Positions 1 to 6,705 of a stretch of DNA of 13,142 bases are shown here, one piece after another. The stretch covers positions 1-13,142 of the forward strand of contig CALFVE010000203.1 of the NCBI GenBank assembly GCA_937928475.1, given 5' to 3'. Position numbers and translations under genes: made by a program. Within the stretch, counting starts at the first letter, position 1, and every line of letters begins with the position of its first letter. The stretch comes from an uncultured bacterium. GTDB taxonomy: Bacteria > Armatimonadota > Zipacnadia > Zipacnadales > Zipacnadaceae. Under the pieces are notes generated by a model. It saw only the letters and a program-made list of their open reading frames with translations, was not told where the DNA came from and searched no databases.

Positions 1-662
1 CACCAGCCGCCCAGGTTACTGCCGACCAAGACCAGCCCGGTGCCAGCTCTGGCCTTTTCTAGGATTCTTTGGTAGATGTCGTCGGGAAAGGCGTTCTGCT
101 TGATGGGGTAGCCGAAACCGGGGCTACAACTGCCCAGGGCCAGCAGGATTACGTCATAGTCCTCCTGCAGGGCGGTGCGGGCCTGCTCGGCGAGGTAGCC
201 CAGGCGGTAGCCTTCATCAAGACCCCAGTCGGTGTGCACGGCGACGTCGGCGATGAGGACGAAGCGCATGTCGCAGTCAAGTTCGCGCGCCAGTTGGGCG
301 AGTTGGGCCGTGTCGGCCGGCGCGTTGCCAAACATGCAGATTGCGAGGACCTTGAGCGGGCCTTTGGCATAAGGCCGCGCCCAAGGAACGTGCGGCGCGG
401 GAGCGATAGGGATCTTGCTGCCCAGCAGGATGGCCTGATAGCCGCACTCGATGGACAGATATCCGTTGCGGCTGAAGGAGTACAAAGCGGGGATGTCCTT
501 GCAGGCCGCCATCATCTCTGGCACATCCCCGGGCACCTTCCAGACCAGCGAGGAGTCGGCGGCGCGGCTGGGGTCGGCGAGGAGAAGAGCGGCCAGCAGG
601 GAGATCGCTCCTCCAAGTCGGGCGGGAGCCCATGTCCGGCAACGGTCAGCGCAGCGGGTCAT
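1..662 (-). CDS. Secreted protein with amidotransferase-like (Rossmann-type) region, C-terminus beyond window
   Basis: Reading leftwards from ATG at 662, the frame is open to the window edge, giving 220 visible residues; the rest of the gene lies outside. GGAGGC at 668-673 sits 5 bases before the ATG and fixes the start. Residues 1-35 form a long signal peptide: basic N-terminus, hydrophobic run around 18-30, and a likely cleavage after SRA at about 34. From about residue 101 the pattern of beta strands and helices (KVLAICMFGN, then a helix, then MRFVLIAD, then DVILLALGS and GLVLVGSNLGGW) looks like the start of a class I glutamine-amidotransferase/ThuA-like fold, of the kind found in large secreted carbohydrate-related proteins. 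No catalytic Cys can be assigned. It follows the isomerase gene by 200 bases on the same strand, so a role in the same sugar locus is likely but unproven. The existence of the gene is well supported; the family is a guess. Confidence 0.72.
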   Translation of the reverse strand, partial: MTRCADRCRTWAPARLGGAISLLAALLLADPSRAADSSLVWKVPGDVPEMMAACKDIPALYSFSRNGYLSIECGYQAILLGSKIPIAPAPHVPWARPYAKGPLKVLAICMFGNAPADTAQLAQLARELDCDMRFVLIADVAVHTDWGLDEGYRLGYLAEQARTALQEDYDVILLALGSCSPGFGYPIKQNAFPDDIYQRILEKARAGTGLVLVGSNLGGW

Positions 663-862
663 CTTCTGCCTCCGTGAGTTCAGAATGGTCCGTGGCTAGG
701 TCCTGGGCAGGGGCTTGCTTCTTCGAGCGGTAGGGGGAACCCTCCTTGAGTGGTTCGGCGCGGGCAGCCTTCCGCGCAGCTCTGCCAGCGGAACGCCGAG
801 AACAGGGTGTGCAAGGGAATATGGGTCCGCTCAGGTGCTAAGCAGCAAGCAGCCGGAGCGCG

Positions 863-1543
863 TTAGTTGGGGGCCGGGGGATACTCCGTGCACAGCAGGT
901 GCAGCGGCGGCTCGTCCTCCTCGATAGCTGGAAAACGTCCGACCGCCTCGAGGAAGCGGTTGTCGGTACGGTCGTCGTTGACCGCGGAAACCTCTACGGT
1001 GAGGGACATACCGCCTTCGGCCCAAAACTGGTGGTACTGATAGGGCGGCAGGGTAATGCTTTCGCCAGGCCGCAGGCGCAGCACCGTCCCGGCCGGAACC
1101 TCCCGCCACCAGCCGTCGGTCATCACCAGCACCGGGGTGTCGGCCAGGCGCTCCTGGTCGTCGGCGTTGTACACCTGCACCAGGAGGTCCGCCCCAGCCT
1201 GGCAGATGATGTCCTCCCGCTTGCTGAAGTGGAAGTGATAGGGCGTGACTTGGCCCTCCCCGACCAGAAGTAGTTTCTGGCAGTAGGTCTTATCCGCGTA
1301 GCGGGCCACCGACACGCTGCCGTTGCGCAGGGTGAAAAGCAGCAGCCCCCGCCGGGGGTAGTCGCCGCCCCCGTAGTCCGTCACGTCCCAGCCCAGCATG
1401 CAGTCGCGGATTTCGTCGTACTCATGGCCTCTTGTCCGCCATTCTGCTGGCGTCCAGTAGGCGAACGGCGGCAGGCCAAAATGATGCTCGCGGCAGAACT
1501 GGATCGCGTCGCGGATATGGCGATTGATCTCCGAGCGCTTCAT
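863..1543 (-). CDS. D-lyxose ketol-isomerase (cupin fold)
   Basis: The protein has 226 residues, the usual length for the D-lyxose isomerase family (PF07385). These cytoplasmic enzymes interconvert D-lyxose and D-xylulose and usually also D-mannose and D-fructose, using a divalent metal. The cupin metal ligands are visible as H103 and H105 in PYHFHFSKRE, E110 at the end of that motif, and H171 in PPYQYHQFW. The conserved start MKRSEINRHI and the segment around GWDVTDYGGGDY (51-62) are also typical. The frame is open 18 codons further upstream to 1597, but the ATG at 1543 is preceded by AGGAGGAAAG about 8 bases away and matches the family N-terminus, so I chose it. The gene lies 80 bases downstream of the GH172 gene on the same strand, probably cotranscribed, which suggests that it feeds a released sugar into central metabolism. 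Which aldose is the physiological substrate cannot be read from the sequence. Confidence 0.9.
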   Translation of the reverse strand: MKRSEINRHIRDAIQFCREHHFGLPPFAYWTPAEWRTRGHEYDEIRDCMLGWDVTDYGGGDYPRRGLLLFTLRNGSVSVARYADKTYCQKLLLVGEGQVTPYHFHFSKREDIICQAGADLLVQVYNADDQERLADTPVLVMTDGWWREVPAGTVLRLRPGESITLPPYQYHQFWAEGGMSLTVEVSAVNDDRTDNRFLEAVGRFPAIEEDEPPLHLLCTEYPPAPN

Positions 1544-1623
1544 AGGATGCTTTCCTCCTGCATGTATCCGGGTGGACCGAAGGCGCCGCGCAAACACCGC
1601 GCCTCTCGCCTTTCGCCTCCGGG

Positions 1624-2691
1624 CTAGAGCGGCGTCGTGCGAGGGTGGCGGGCGCGGCGGGGGAGCATCCGCGGGAAGGGGGCGTGCGGCTCGCGCTGAT
1701 ACCAGTAGCCTACCGAGGCGATGTCGTCCGCCAACGGCTCATAGACGCCCTCCGGCCACCAGCCCAGCGCCTGAATGGTGACCCGCAAGTCGCGGCGGAA
1801 GCGGATGGGGTCGAGGATGTGCCAGCGGTACAGCCCGTGCTTAGGCACCTGGCCCGGGTCTCTTTCCCAGTAGGGGTAGCCCAGGAAGGCCGTGGAGAAA
1901 GTCTCGCCGAAGCCCCAGGCCCCGCCGAAGTAATCCTCGGTGCCGGTGCCGCAGTAAGTGGGGAACTCGCAGTCCCCGTCGAGGTAGAACTTGACCTCCC
2001 CTTCCCCCCACCAACCATCCGAGAACTGAGTCCAGGCCAGGTAAGTTCCCACGTACTGCCCGTCACCCCGGACCCCGTCCAAGATGACGTGCTCCGGGTA
2101 CTGCCGGCTGGTGGTGCTGCGCCGCCACTGAGCGTGGAAATAGGCGGCTTCCTCGGGGATCTCCCGCAGCGCGTAGTCAATCTGATAGAAGAACCCGCCG
2201 ATCTCCTCGGGGCGCTGGTTCTCCACAGTGATCTCACAGGACCGGCGGAAGGGCATCGGCCAGTATGAGTTAAACCCTCCGCTGGGGTTGACCGCCACTG
2301 GTAGAGAGTTGATATTGCAGCGTCGCCCGTGCCCATTGCAGAAAAAATCACCGAGGGGGACCTCCACAGAAGGGGTCTCTTCGCCGTCCCAGCGCATGCG
2401 CAGCAGGCAGTCGCGATAGGCCTTGGGGCTGACCGTGATCCAGATGTGCTGGAGGCAGCCCGGGCCTTCGATAGCGGCAAGGATGGTGGTAGACTCAGGT
2501 GGAAGAGTAATACAGGGACAGATCTTCCAACCCCGACCTAGCTCGCGGCCGGGGCCTTGCCCGGCGGGGTCCTCCCGCGCGCCGCCTCCTTTCTCTCCTT
2601 GGGGATTCTCCGCGCAGATGGAGCGCGTCTCCATGTTGAGGAGCAGAGGTAGATTGCTGAGACTGGGGAAAGGGCAGCCAGCGCTGGTCAT
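1624..2691 (-). CDS. GH172 / DUF2961 family glycoside hydrolase
   Basis: The protein has 355 residues and belongs to the DUF2961 family (PF11175), now glycoside hydrolase family 172. Characterised members cleave or rearrange alpha-D-fructofuranose or D-arabinofuranose linkages. Typical motifs are RSICAENPQGEKGGG (23-37), GRGWKICPCITL (53-63), IEGPGCLQHIWIT (74-86), GDFFCNGHG (114-122), WWGEGEVKFYLDGD (227-240) and the family signature GTGTEDYFGGAWGFGE (248-263). By comparison with the two catalytic glutamates known in the family, E252 in GTGTEDYF and E230 or E232 in the GEGE segment are the best candidates; this assignment is inferred by spacing. There is no signal peptide, so the substrate is probably an imported oligosaccharide. 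The frame is open to 2715, but ATG 2691 has GGGAGGAG about 8 bases upstream and is the better start. It is the first gene of the minus-strand group. The C-terminal tail (336-355) is Arg/Pro-rich and probably disordered. Confidence 0.92.
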   Translation of the reverse strand: MTSAGCPFPSLSNLPLLLNMETRSICAENPQGEKGGGAREDPAGQGPGRELGRGWKICPCITLPPESTTILAAIEGPGCLQHIWITVSPKAYRDCLLRMRWDGEETPSVEVPLGDFFCNGHGRRCNINSLPVAVNPSGGFNSYWPMPFRRSCEITVENQRPEEIGGFFYQIDYALREIPEEAAYFHAQWRRSTTSRQYPEHVILDGVRGDGQYVGTYLAWTQFSDGWWGEGEVKFYLDGDCEFPTYCGTGTEDYFGGAWGFGETFSTAFLGYPYWERDPGQVPKHGLYRWHILDPIRFRRDLRVTIQALGWWPEGVYEPLADDIASVGYWYQREPHAPFPRMLPRRARHPRTTPL

Positions 2692-2764
2692 TGAGGTCTC
2701 CTCCCGGTCAGGCATCTATGCACTCGCTCCCGGCCCCGCCGGTTCCTCCTGGGGGTGTCGAGCG

Positions 2765-2846
2765 CCAGGTGTTGCACCGGGCCAACTTCGTCGCCCGGTG
2801 TTGGGAATCCTGCTGAAAGCGGCTCCGGGTGTTGCGCCCGGGGCCA
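2765..2846. repeat. Duplicated GC-rich palindromic motif in divergent intergenic region
   Basis: Two near-identical units lie 60 bases apart: CCAGGTGTTGCACCGGGCCA at 2765-2784, and a 22-base version at 2825-2846 with the same GGTGTTGC core. Each can fold on itself: GGTG-TTG-CACC in the first, and a 7-pair stem around TTG at 2825-2841 in the second. A third partial copy of the core (CCGGTGTTG) lies at 2795-2803, and its GCCCGGTG (2793-2800) pairs perfectly with CACCGGGC (2775-2782) across a 10-base loop. This looks like a short intergenic repeat family, similar in style to REP/BIME elements. Whether copies exist elsewhere cannot be seen from one window. Confidence 0.5.
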
Positions 2847-2861
2847 CGTAGCCCGTATACT
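2832..2861 (+). promoter_or_regulatory. Candidate promoter for the thioredoxin-membrane gene
   Basis: TTGCGC at 2832-2837 and TATACT at 2856-2861 are separated by 18 bases. The -10 box matches the sigma-70 consensus at 5 of 6 positions, the -35 at only 3. It lies about 85 bases before the start at 2947 and overlaps the second copy of the palindromic repeat, so the repeat could influence its use. This is a pattern match only. Confidence 0.35.
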
Positions 2862-2904
2862 TTAGCAGTTTAGGCAGATTACGGCGGGGAACAGCCGATT
2901 CGTC

Positions 2905-2929
2905 CGGGGAGGGGGCGAGGGGCTCCCCG
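2905..2929 (+). promoter_or_regulatory. Leader stem-loop just before the ribosome binding site
   Basis: CGGGGAG (2905-2911) pairs perfectly with CTCCCCG (2923-2929) around an 11-base G-rich loop. The hairpin ends 5 bases before the GGAGG at 2935-2939 that serves the gene starting at 2947. It has no T-run, so it is not a terminator; it may modulate translation or mRNA stability. The G-rich loop could alternatively pair with other C-rich leader stretches. Confidence 0.35.
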
Positions 2930-2946
2930 CTTTCGGAGGCTAAGTG

Positions 2947-4137
2947 ATGGGCAGCAGAATCGCAGCACTTGTCTTGCTCGGGGCCGCCATGTGGAGCGGG
3001 GTAAGCACAAGCATAGCCCAGGAGTCCGCTCCCGCTGCCCTGGAGCTCTACATCTTTCACAACCCTTCCTGTTCCGTATGTCGCAAGATCCTCACCCTCG
3101 CCGAGGAGTGGAAACGGCAGACCCCGGGCCTGATTGTGCATCCGGTGGACGACACTAAGCCGGGGGCGGCAGAGAAAGCCAGGGAACTCAAGCGGCAGAC
3201 CAAAGTGCGGGCCGAGGCGTGGGGGCCCAGCCGAGCGCTGTTCATGGGGGACGGCTGGCTCACCCCGGAGGGCCAGGACCTGATCCAGCGCTTCCACGCG
3301 GCCTTGCTAGATCGCGTGGCCGTTGAGCCGATGGCGTGGGTGTCGGACAGTCTTACCGAGATGAGCAGGCGCCGAGACCGCGTGCAAATCCTTGCCGATC
3401 TGCAGGGCCTCAACGCGTCCTTGCTTCTTCGCTCGGGACTGTGGGACAGCCTGCGCTTCCCTTGGCTCACCGGGCTGCTCTTCCTGGTCGGATTGCTGGT
3501 GGCAACTGGTCGGTCAAGCGGCCGGACGCTGGCGGCCGGCCTGGGATTCTGCGCGGGCCTGGTGGGTGCACATACCCTGGAGGGGATGGGCAAACTGGCC
3601 GGCCTGCACTTGGGGAGGAGCCACGTCTGGGTCAGCCTCGCGCTGCATGGCGGCTTGGCACTCGCGGCCTTGGGGCTGGCGTTGTTCTGGCTGCGCCGCT
3701 ATCGGCAGGAAGGCCGATCAGGGGCGGGTGCGGCCTCACGGGAACCTTCCCTTGCCGCGGCCGGTGACCGAGCCGGGGAGTATGCGGCGCGCCGGCGACT
3801 GGCCGGGCAGGGCTTCTTGGCTGGACTGATACTCTGCGCCCTGACTGTGCTGATCGCCCCGGCGGCCCGCTTGCCGGTGCTCGCTGAAGTCTGGAGGCTT
3901 GGCGAGTTGCCCGGAGCCGTGCTTGGGCTTCTGGGCGCGCATCTGCTGGGGGTGGTGGCCCCGGCTTTGCTGGTCACCCTAATCGCCTACGGGCTGTGCG
4001 CAGCGCCTCGTGTCCGGACTTGGGCGCAGCAGCACCGGCCCGAGACTATTCTGAGCGGCTTTCTCCTCTTTCTGATCATGGCCGCCTTCCTCCTGGCTAA
4101 TGTCGCCCTTCTCTTGGTCAACTTCCTGGCGGCTTGA
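2947..4137 (+). CDS. Signal-peptide thioredoxin-fold (CxxC) domain fused to a six-segment membrane domain
   Basis: The protein has 396 residues. Residues 1-25 are a signal peptide (cleavage near SIAQ). Residues 31-125 look like a thioredoxin/glutaredoxin-type domain: strand LELYIFHNP, then the redox motif C42-S-V-C45 at the head of a helix, then LIVHPVDDT and SRALFMGDGWL. An amphipathic linker (126-168) leads to about six hydrophobic segments near 172-188, 194-213, 228-249, 288-308, 322-349 and 368-393, with a charged loop at 250-287. Cysteines C202 and C297 lie inside membrane segments, as the reactive pair does in CcdA/DsbD, but the family motifs are not recognisable. I infer an extracytoplasmic thiol-redox or electron-transfer protein; substrate and partner are unknown. 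A GTG at 2944 is only 4 bases from GGAGG (2935-2939), so I prefer ATG 2947 with 7-base spacing. It stands alone between the sugar locus and the rpsB cluster. Confidence 0.72.
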   Translation: MGSRIAALVLLGAAMWSGVSTSIAQESAPAALELYIFHNPSCSVCRKILTLAEEWKRQTPGLIVHPVDDTKPGAAEKARELKRQTKVRAEAWGPSRALFMGDGWLTPEGQDLIQRFHAALLDRVAVEPMAWVSDSLTEMSRRRDRVQILADLQGLNASLLLRSGLWDSLRFPWLTGLLFLVGLLVATGRSSGRTLAAGLGFCAGLVGAHTLEGMGKLAGLHLGRSHVWVSLALHGGLALAALGLALFWLRRYRQEGRSGAGAASREPSLAAAGDRAGEYAARRRLAGQGFLAGLILCALTVLIAPAARLPVLAEVWRLGELPGAVLGLLGAHLLGVVAPALLVTLIAYGLCAAPRVRTWAQQHRPETILSGFLLFLIMAAFLLANVALLLVNFLAA

Positions 4138-4163
4138 CGCTGGGGGGAGGATTGTGTTACTCT
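4134..4163 (+). promoter_or_regulatory. Candidate promoter for the rpsB transcript
   Basis: TTGACG (4134-4139, overlapping the stop codon of the upstream gene) is followed after 18 bases by TACTCT (4158-4163), which is preceded by TGT, an extended -10 arrangement. The -35 matches consensus at 5 of 6 positions; the -10 is poor at 3 of 6. If used, transcription would start near 4170 and make a leader of about 240 bases before rpsB that includes the hairpin at 4200-4257. I saw no better promoter in 4258-4390. Confidence 0.3.
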
Positions 4164-4199
4164 CAGAAGTGGATGGGCAGGAGAGAGAGGGGCCGTGCT

Positions 4200-4257
4200 T
4201 CATTCCCGGTCCGCCTCGCGGCGAGGGCAACTGCAGCGAGGGGCGGGAATGATTTTT
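4200..4257 (+). terminator. Strong hairpin plus T-run before rpsB: terminator or leader attenuator
   Basis: TCATTCCCG (4200-4208) pairs perfectly with CGGGAATGA (4244-4252), and inside it CCTCGC (4214-4219) pairs with GCGAGG (4236-4241). Two further C-G pairs bridge the stems, about 17 pairs in all with two small bulges. TTTTT follows at once (4253-4257), the layout of an intrinsic terminator. The simplest reading is termination of the upstream membrane-protein gene, which ends 62 bases earlier. An alternative local hairpin, CCTCG-CGG-CGAGG (4214-4226), uses the left arm of the inner stem and excludes that inner stem, so a switch in a ribosomal-protein leader is also possible. The remaining 150 bases to rpsB hold no recognisable element. 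Confidence 0.7.
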
Positions 4258-4408
4258 GCCCTTGGTGGGCGTCGTCTGTCGCGCCGCCAGCACCCCGATC
4301 CTATCAACTCATAACGCGGGAAGCAGCGAGTCCGCGCGGAGCCAATTGCCCCGCGTGCAGCCTGCCAGTCTGGCCCTCGCCCGCAGGCTGTGGAAGGAGC
4401 CACTAGTT

Positions 4409-5266
4409 ATGCCGGTCGTTACCATGAAAGATCTCCTGGAAGCGGGTGTCCATTTCGGCCATCAGAGCCGACGCTGGAACCCGAAGATGGAGCAGTACAT
4501 CTACCACGAGCGCAACGGCATCTACATCATTGACCTGCACCAGAGCCTGCGCATGTTGGAGGAAGCCTACGATTTCGTGCGCAACATGGTGGCCCAGGGC
4601 GGTACGCTGCTCTTTGTCGGCACCAAGCGCCAGGCCCAGGCCTCCATTCAGGAATCTGCCGAGCGCTGCGGAATGCCCTACGTCAACAACCGCTGGCTGG
4701 GCGGCATGCTCACCAACTTCGAGACCATGCGTAAGCGGGTCGAGTACATGGAGCGCCTCCTGCGGCAACGCGACGAGGGCGAGTGGGAGCGCCTCCCTAA
4801 GAAGGAAGCGCTGGGCCTAGCCCGCGAGGTCGAGAAACTAGAACGCAGCCTGGGAGGCATCCGTAAGATGGAGCAGTTGCCGGGAGGCATGTTTGTGGTA
4901 GACCTCAAGCGGGAGGAGATCGCGGTGAGGGAGGCCAATAAACTGCGCATTCCGGTCATTGCGATCGTGGACACCAACTGCGATCCGGACCTAGCCGACT
5001 TCGTCATCCCCGGAAACGATGATGCCATCCGGGCCATCCGTTTGATTACGGGGCGCATGGCCGACGCGGTTCTCGAGGGTCGGCAGGAGTTCGAGAACCG
5101 ACGGGCGGAGGAAGAGGCGCTGGCCGAGGCGGGTGCCGAGGAGGCCGCTCCGCGCCCCATTGCGGAGCGCGAGGTGCTGCGCTACGAACCGGAGCGGCTG
5201 TTTGTGGGCCTGGAGGAGGAAGATGAGGTCGCCCAGCAGTTCGTAGACCTGCTAGACGAGGACTAA
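4409..5266 (+). CDS. rpsB: 30S ribosomal protein S2
   Basis: The protein has 285 residues and is a component of the small ribosomal subunit, needed for docking S1 and for initiation. The N-terminus VTMKDLLEAGVHFGHQ and RRWNPKM (20-26) align with the family, as do RNGIYIIDL, LFVGTKRQA, RWLGGMLTNF and PVIAIVDTNCDPD. An upstream extension of the frame to 4256 is not part of the protein: ATG 4409 matches the family start exactly and has AAGGAG at 4394-4399, 9 bases away. After the conserved core there is an acidic tail of about 45-50 residues, rich in Glu, Asp and Ala, longer than in E. coli S2 (241 residues); such tails vary between phyla. tsf follows after 46 bases, the usual bacterial order. 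Confidence 0.98.
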   Translation: MPVVTMKDLLEAGVHFGHQSRRWNPKMEQYIYHERNGIYIIDLHQSLRMLEEAYDFVRNMVAQGGTLLFVGTKRQAQASIQESAERCGMPYVNNRWLGGMLTNFETMRKRVEYMERLLRQRDEGEWERLPKKEALGLAREVEKLERSLGGIRKMEQLPGGMFVVDLKREEIAVREANKLRIPVIAIVDTNCDPDLADFVIPGNDDAIRAIRLITGRMADAVLEGRQEFENRRAEEEALAEAGAEEAAPRPIAEREVLRYEPERLFVGLEEEDEVAQQFVDLLDED

Positions 5267-5312
5267 CCCCGCCGGCCCGGTGGGTTGCCCGGACGGAAGG
5301 ACGATACTAACC

Positions 5313-5918
5313 ATGAGCAAAGAGATCAGCGCGCAAGAAGTAAAGCAACTTAGGGACAAGACCGGGGCGGGCATCATGGCCTGCAAGCGCGCCCTTCAGG
5401 AAGCCGACGGGGACATTGAGGAGGCCATCGCGCTACTGCGCAAGAAAGGCGAGGAGATCGCCGAGAAGCGGGCCGGCCGCGCCACCGCCAACGGTATCGT
5501 GTACTCCTACATCCACGCCGGGGGCCAGGTGGGGGTACTGGTGGAACTCAACTGCGAGAGCGACTTTGTGGCGCGCAACGAGGACTTCCGGCAACTGGCC
5601 AAGGATATCGCCATGCAGGTGGCCGCGATGCGCCCTCGCTGGGTGAGCCGCGACGACGTGCCCGCCGAGGCCCTGGCCAAGGAGCGCGAGATCCTGCTGG
5701 AGCAGGCCCGGGCCGAGGGGAAGCCTGAGCATATCATCGCCAAGATGGTGGAAGGCCGGCTCAACAAGTTCTATGAGACCTACTGCCTGCTCGATCAGCC
5801 CTTCATCCGGGACGACAGCCGGCCGGTGCAGTCGCTGCTCACCGATTTCATCGCCCGCTCGGGGGAGAACATTGTGATCCGCCGATTCTGCCGCTATCAG
5901 GTGGGGGAAGAGGCGTGA
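5313..5918 (+). CDS. tsf: Elongation factor Ts, short form
   Basis: EF-Ts is the nucleotide-exchange factor that regenerates EF-Tu-GTP in the cytoplasm. The protein has 201 residues: an N-terminal UBA-like domain with VKQLRDKTGAGIMACKRAL (10-28), followed by a core domain with LNCESDFVARNEDF (79-92), where Ser replaces the usual Thr in TDFVARN. The C-terminal part holds IIAKMVEGRLNKFYE (141-155) and ends with GENIVIRRF (184-192). It is about 80 residues shorter than E. coli EF-Ts (283) and close to the Thermus form (about 196), which has a single core repeat and acts as a dimer; dimerisation here is inferred. The ATG at 5313 has GGAAGG at 5295-5300; an in-frame start at 5280 lacks family similarity. 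The stop overlaps the pyrH start. Confidence 0.97.
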   Translation: MSKEISAQEVKQLRDKTGAGIMACKRALQEADGDIEEAIALLRKKGEEIAEKRAGRATANGIVYSYIHAGGQVGVLVELNCESDFVARNEDFRQLAKDIAMQVAAMRPRWVSRDDVPAEALAKEREILLEQARAEGKPEHIIAKMVEGRLNKFYETYCLLDQPFIRDDSRPVQSLLTDFIARSGENIVIRRFCRYQVGEEA

Positions 5919-6661
5919 GCGAGGAAGCCCTCAGCAGTCCCTACCGCCGGGTGCTGCTCAAGTTGAGCGGCGAGTGCTTCCGCGGCCGGCTTGACTACGG
6001 CCTGGATGCGGAGACGGTGGACCGAATCGCCGACGAGGTGCGCCAGGCACTGGACTACGACTTGGAACTGGCCATCGTCGTGGGCGGTGGGAACATCTGG
6101 CGCGGCCACGAGGCAGCCGAGCAAGGCATGGACCGCGCCGCGGCCGACTACGCGGGGATGGTCGCCACCGTGATCAACGCCCTGCGGCTCCAGGACGCCC
6201 TGGAGAAACTGGGTATAGAGACCCGCGTCCAGACCGCGATCGAGATGCGGGAGGTCGCGGAGCCTTTCATTCGCCGCCGCGCCATCCGCCACCTGGAAAA
6301 GGGTCGGGTGGTCATCTTCGCGGGCGGCACCGGCAATCCCTTTTTCACCACTGACACCGCCGCGGTGCTGCGGGCCAACGAAATCGGCGCCGAGATGATC
6401 CTCAAAGCCACCAACGTGGATGGTGTCTATGATCAGGACCCGCGGCAACATCCCGAGGCCCGGCGCTATGAGCGACTGACTTACCTCGATGTGCTGAGCC
6501 AAGGCCTCAAAGTGATGGACTCCACCGCCATCAGCCTGAGCATGGACACTGACCTCCCCATCATCGTGTTCGATGTCACCGTGCCCGGCAACATCGTCAG
6601 GGTCCTCCGCGGGGAGAGCATCGGTACCTTTGTAGGCGGCTCGCAGTCGCCGGAAGGCTGA
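5915..6661 (+). CDS. pyrH: UMP kinase
   Basis: This enzyme phosphorylates UMP to UDP with ATP in pyrimidine nucleotide synthesis; the bacterial form belongs to the amino-acid kinase fold, acts as a hexamer and is typically GTP-activated and UTP-inhibited. The 248 residues show VLLKLSGE (13-20), VVGGGNIWRG (55-64), the acidic/UMP segment AGMVATVINALRLQDALE (80-97), FAGGTGNPFFTTDTAA (135-150), LKATNVDGVYDQDP (163-176) and LKVMDSTAISL (198-208). The start is GTG at 5915, whose GTGA overlaps the tsf stop TGA (5916-5918); the ribosome binding purines GGGGGAAGAGG lie inside the end of tsf, so the two are translationally coupled. Length and motifs are normal for the family. Confidence 0.97.
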   Translation: MSEEALSSPYRRVLLKLSGECFRGRLDYGLDAETVDRIADEVRQALDYDLELAIVVGGGNIWRGHEAAEQGMDRAAADYAGMVATVINALRLQDALEKLGIETRVQTAIEMREVAEPFIRRRAIRHLEKGRVVIFAGGTGNPFFTTDTAAVLRANEIGAEMILKATNVDGVYDQDPRQHPEARRYERLTYLDVLSQGLKVMDSTAISLSMDTDLPIIVFDVTVPGNIVRVLRGESIGTFVGGSQSPEG

Positions 6662-6705
6662 GAAACCCCGCCGGGGCTGCGGCGTATCACCGAGGGGAAC
6701 CAGCA

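Noticed and set aside
69..677. Long plus-strand open frame of 202 codons
   Set aside because: It is antisense to the signal-peptide gene 1-662, whose minus-strand frame has a good ribosome binding site, a signal peptide and ordered beta/alpha motifs; the plus frame has low-complexity composition and no motif.
770..793. TTCCGC/GCGGAA inverted repeat in the 200-base gap downstream of the isomerase gene
   Set aside because: The stem has six pairs with a 12-base loop and no T-run on either strand; chance is sufficient in this composition. Nothing else recognisable lies in 663-862.
1645..2268. Plus-strand open frame of 207 codons
   Set aside because: It is antisense to the GH172 gene, whose conserved motifs fix the true frame; long shadows are expected in high-GC DNA.
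2716..3297. Minus-strand open frame of 193 codons with PGATPGA repeats
   Set aside because: It spans the intergenic palindromes and the antisense of the thioredoxin domain; the repeated peptide comes from the DNA repeat, and no protein family is recognisable.
6666..6676. Small CCCC-GCC-GGGG hairpin between pyrH and frr
   Set aside because: The stem is only four pairs and there is no T-run, so a terminator inside this operon is not supported.
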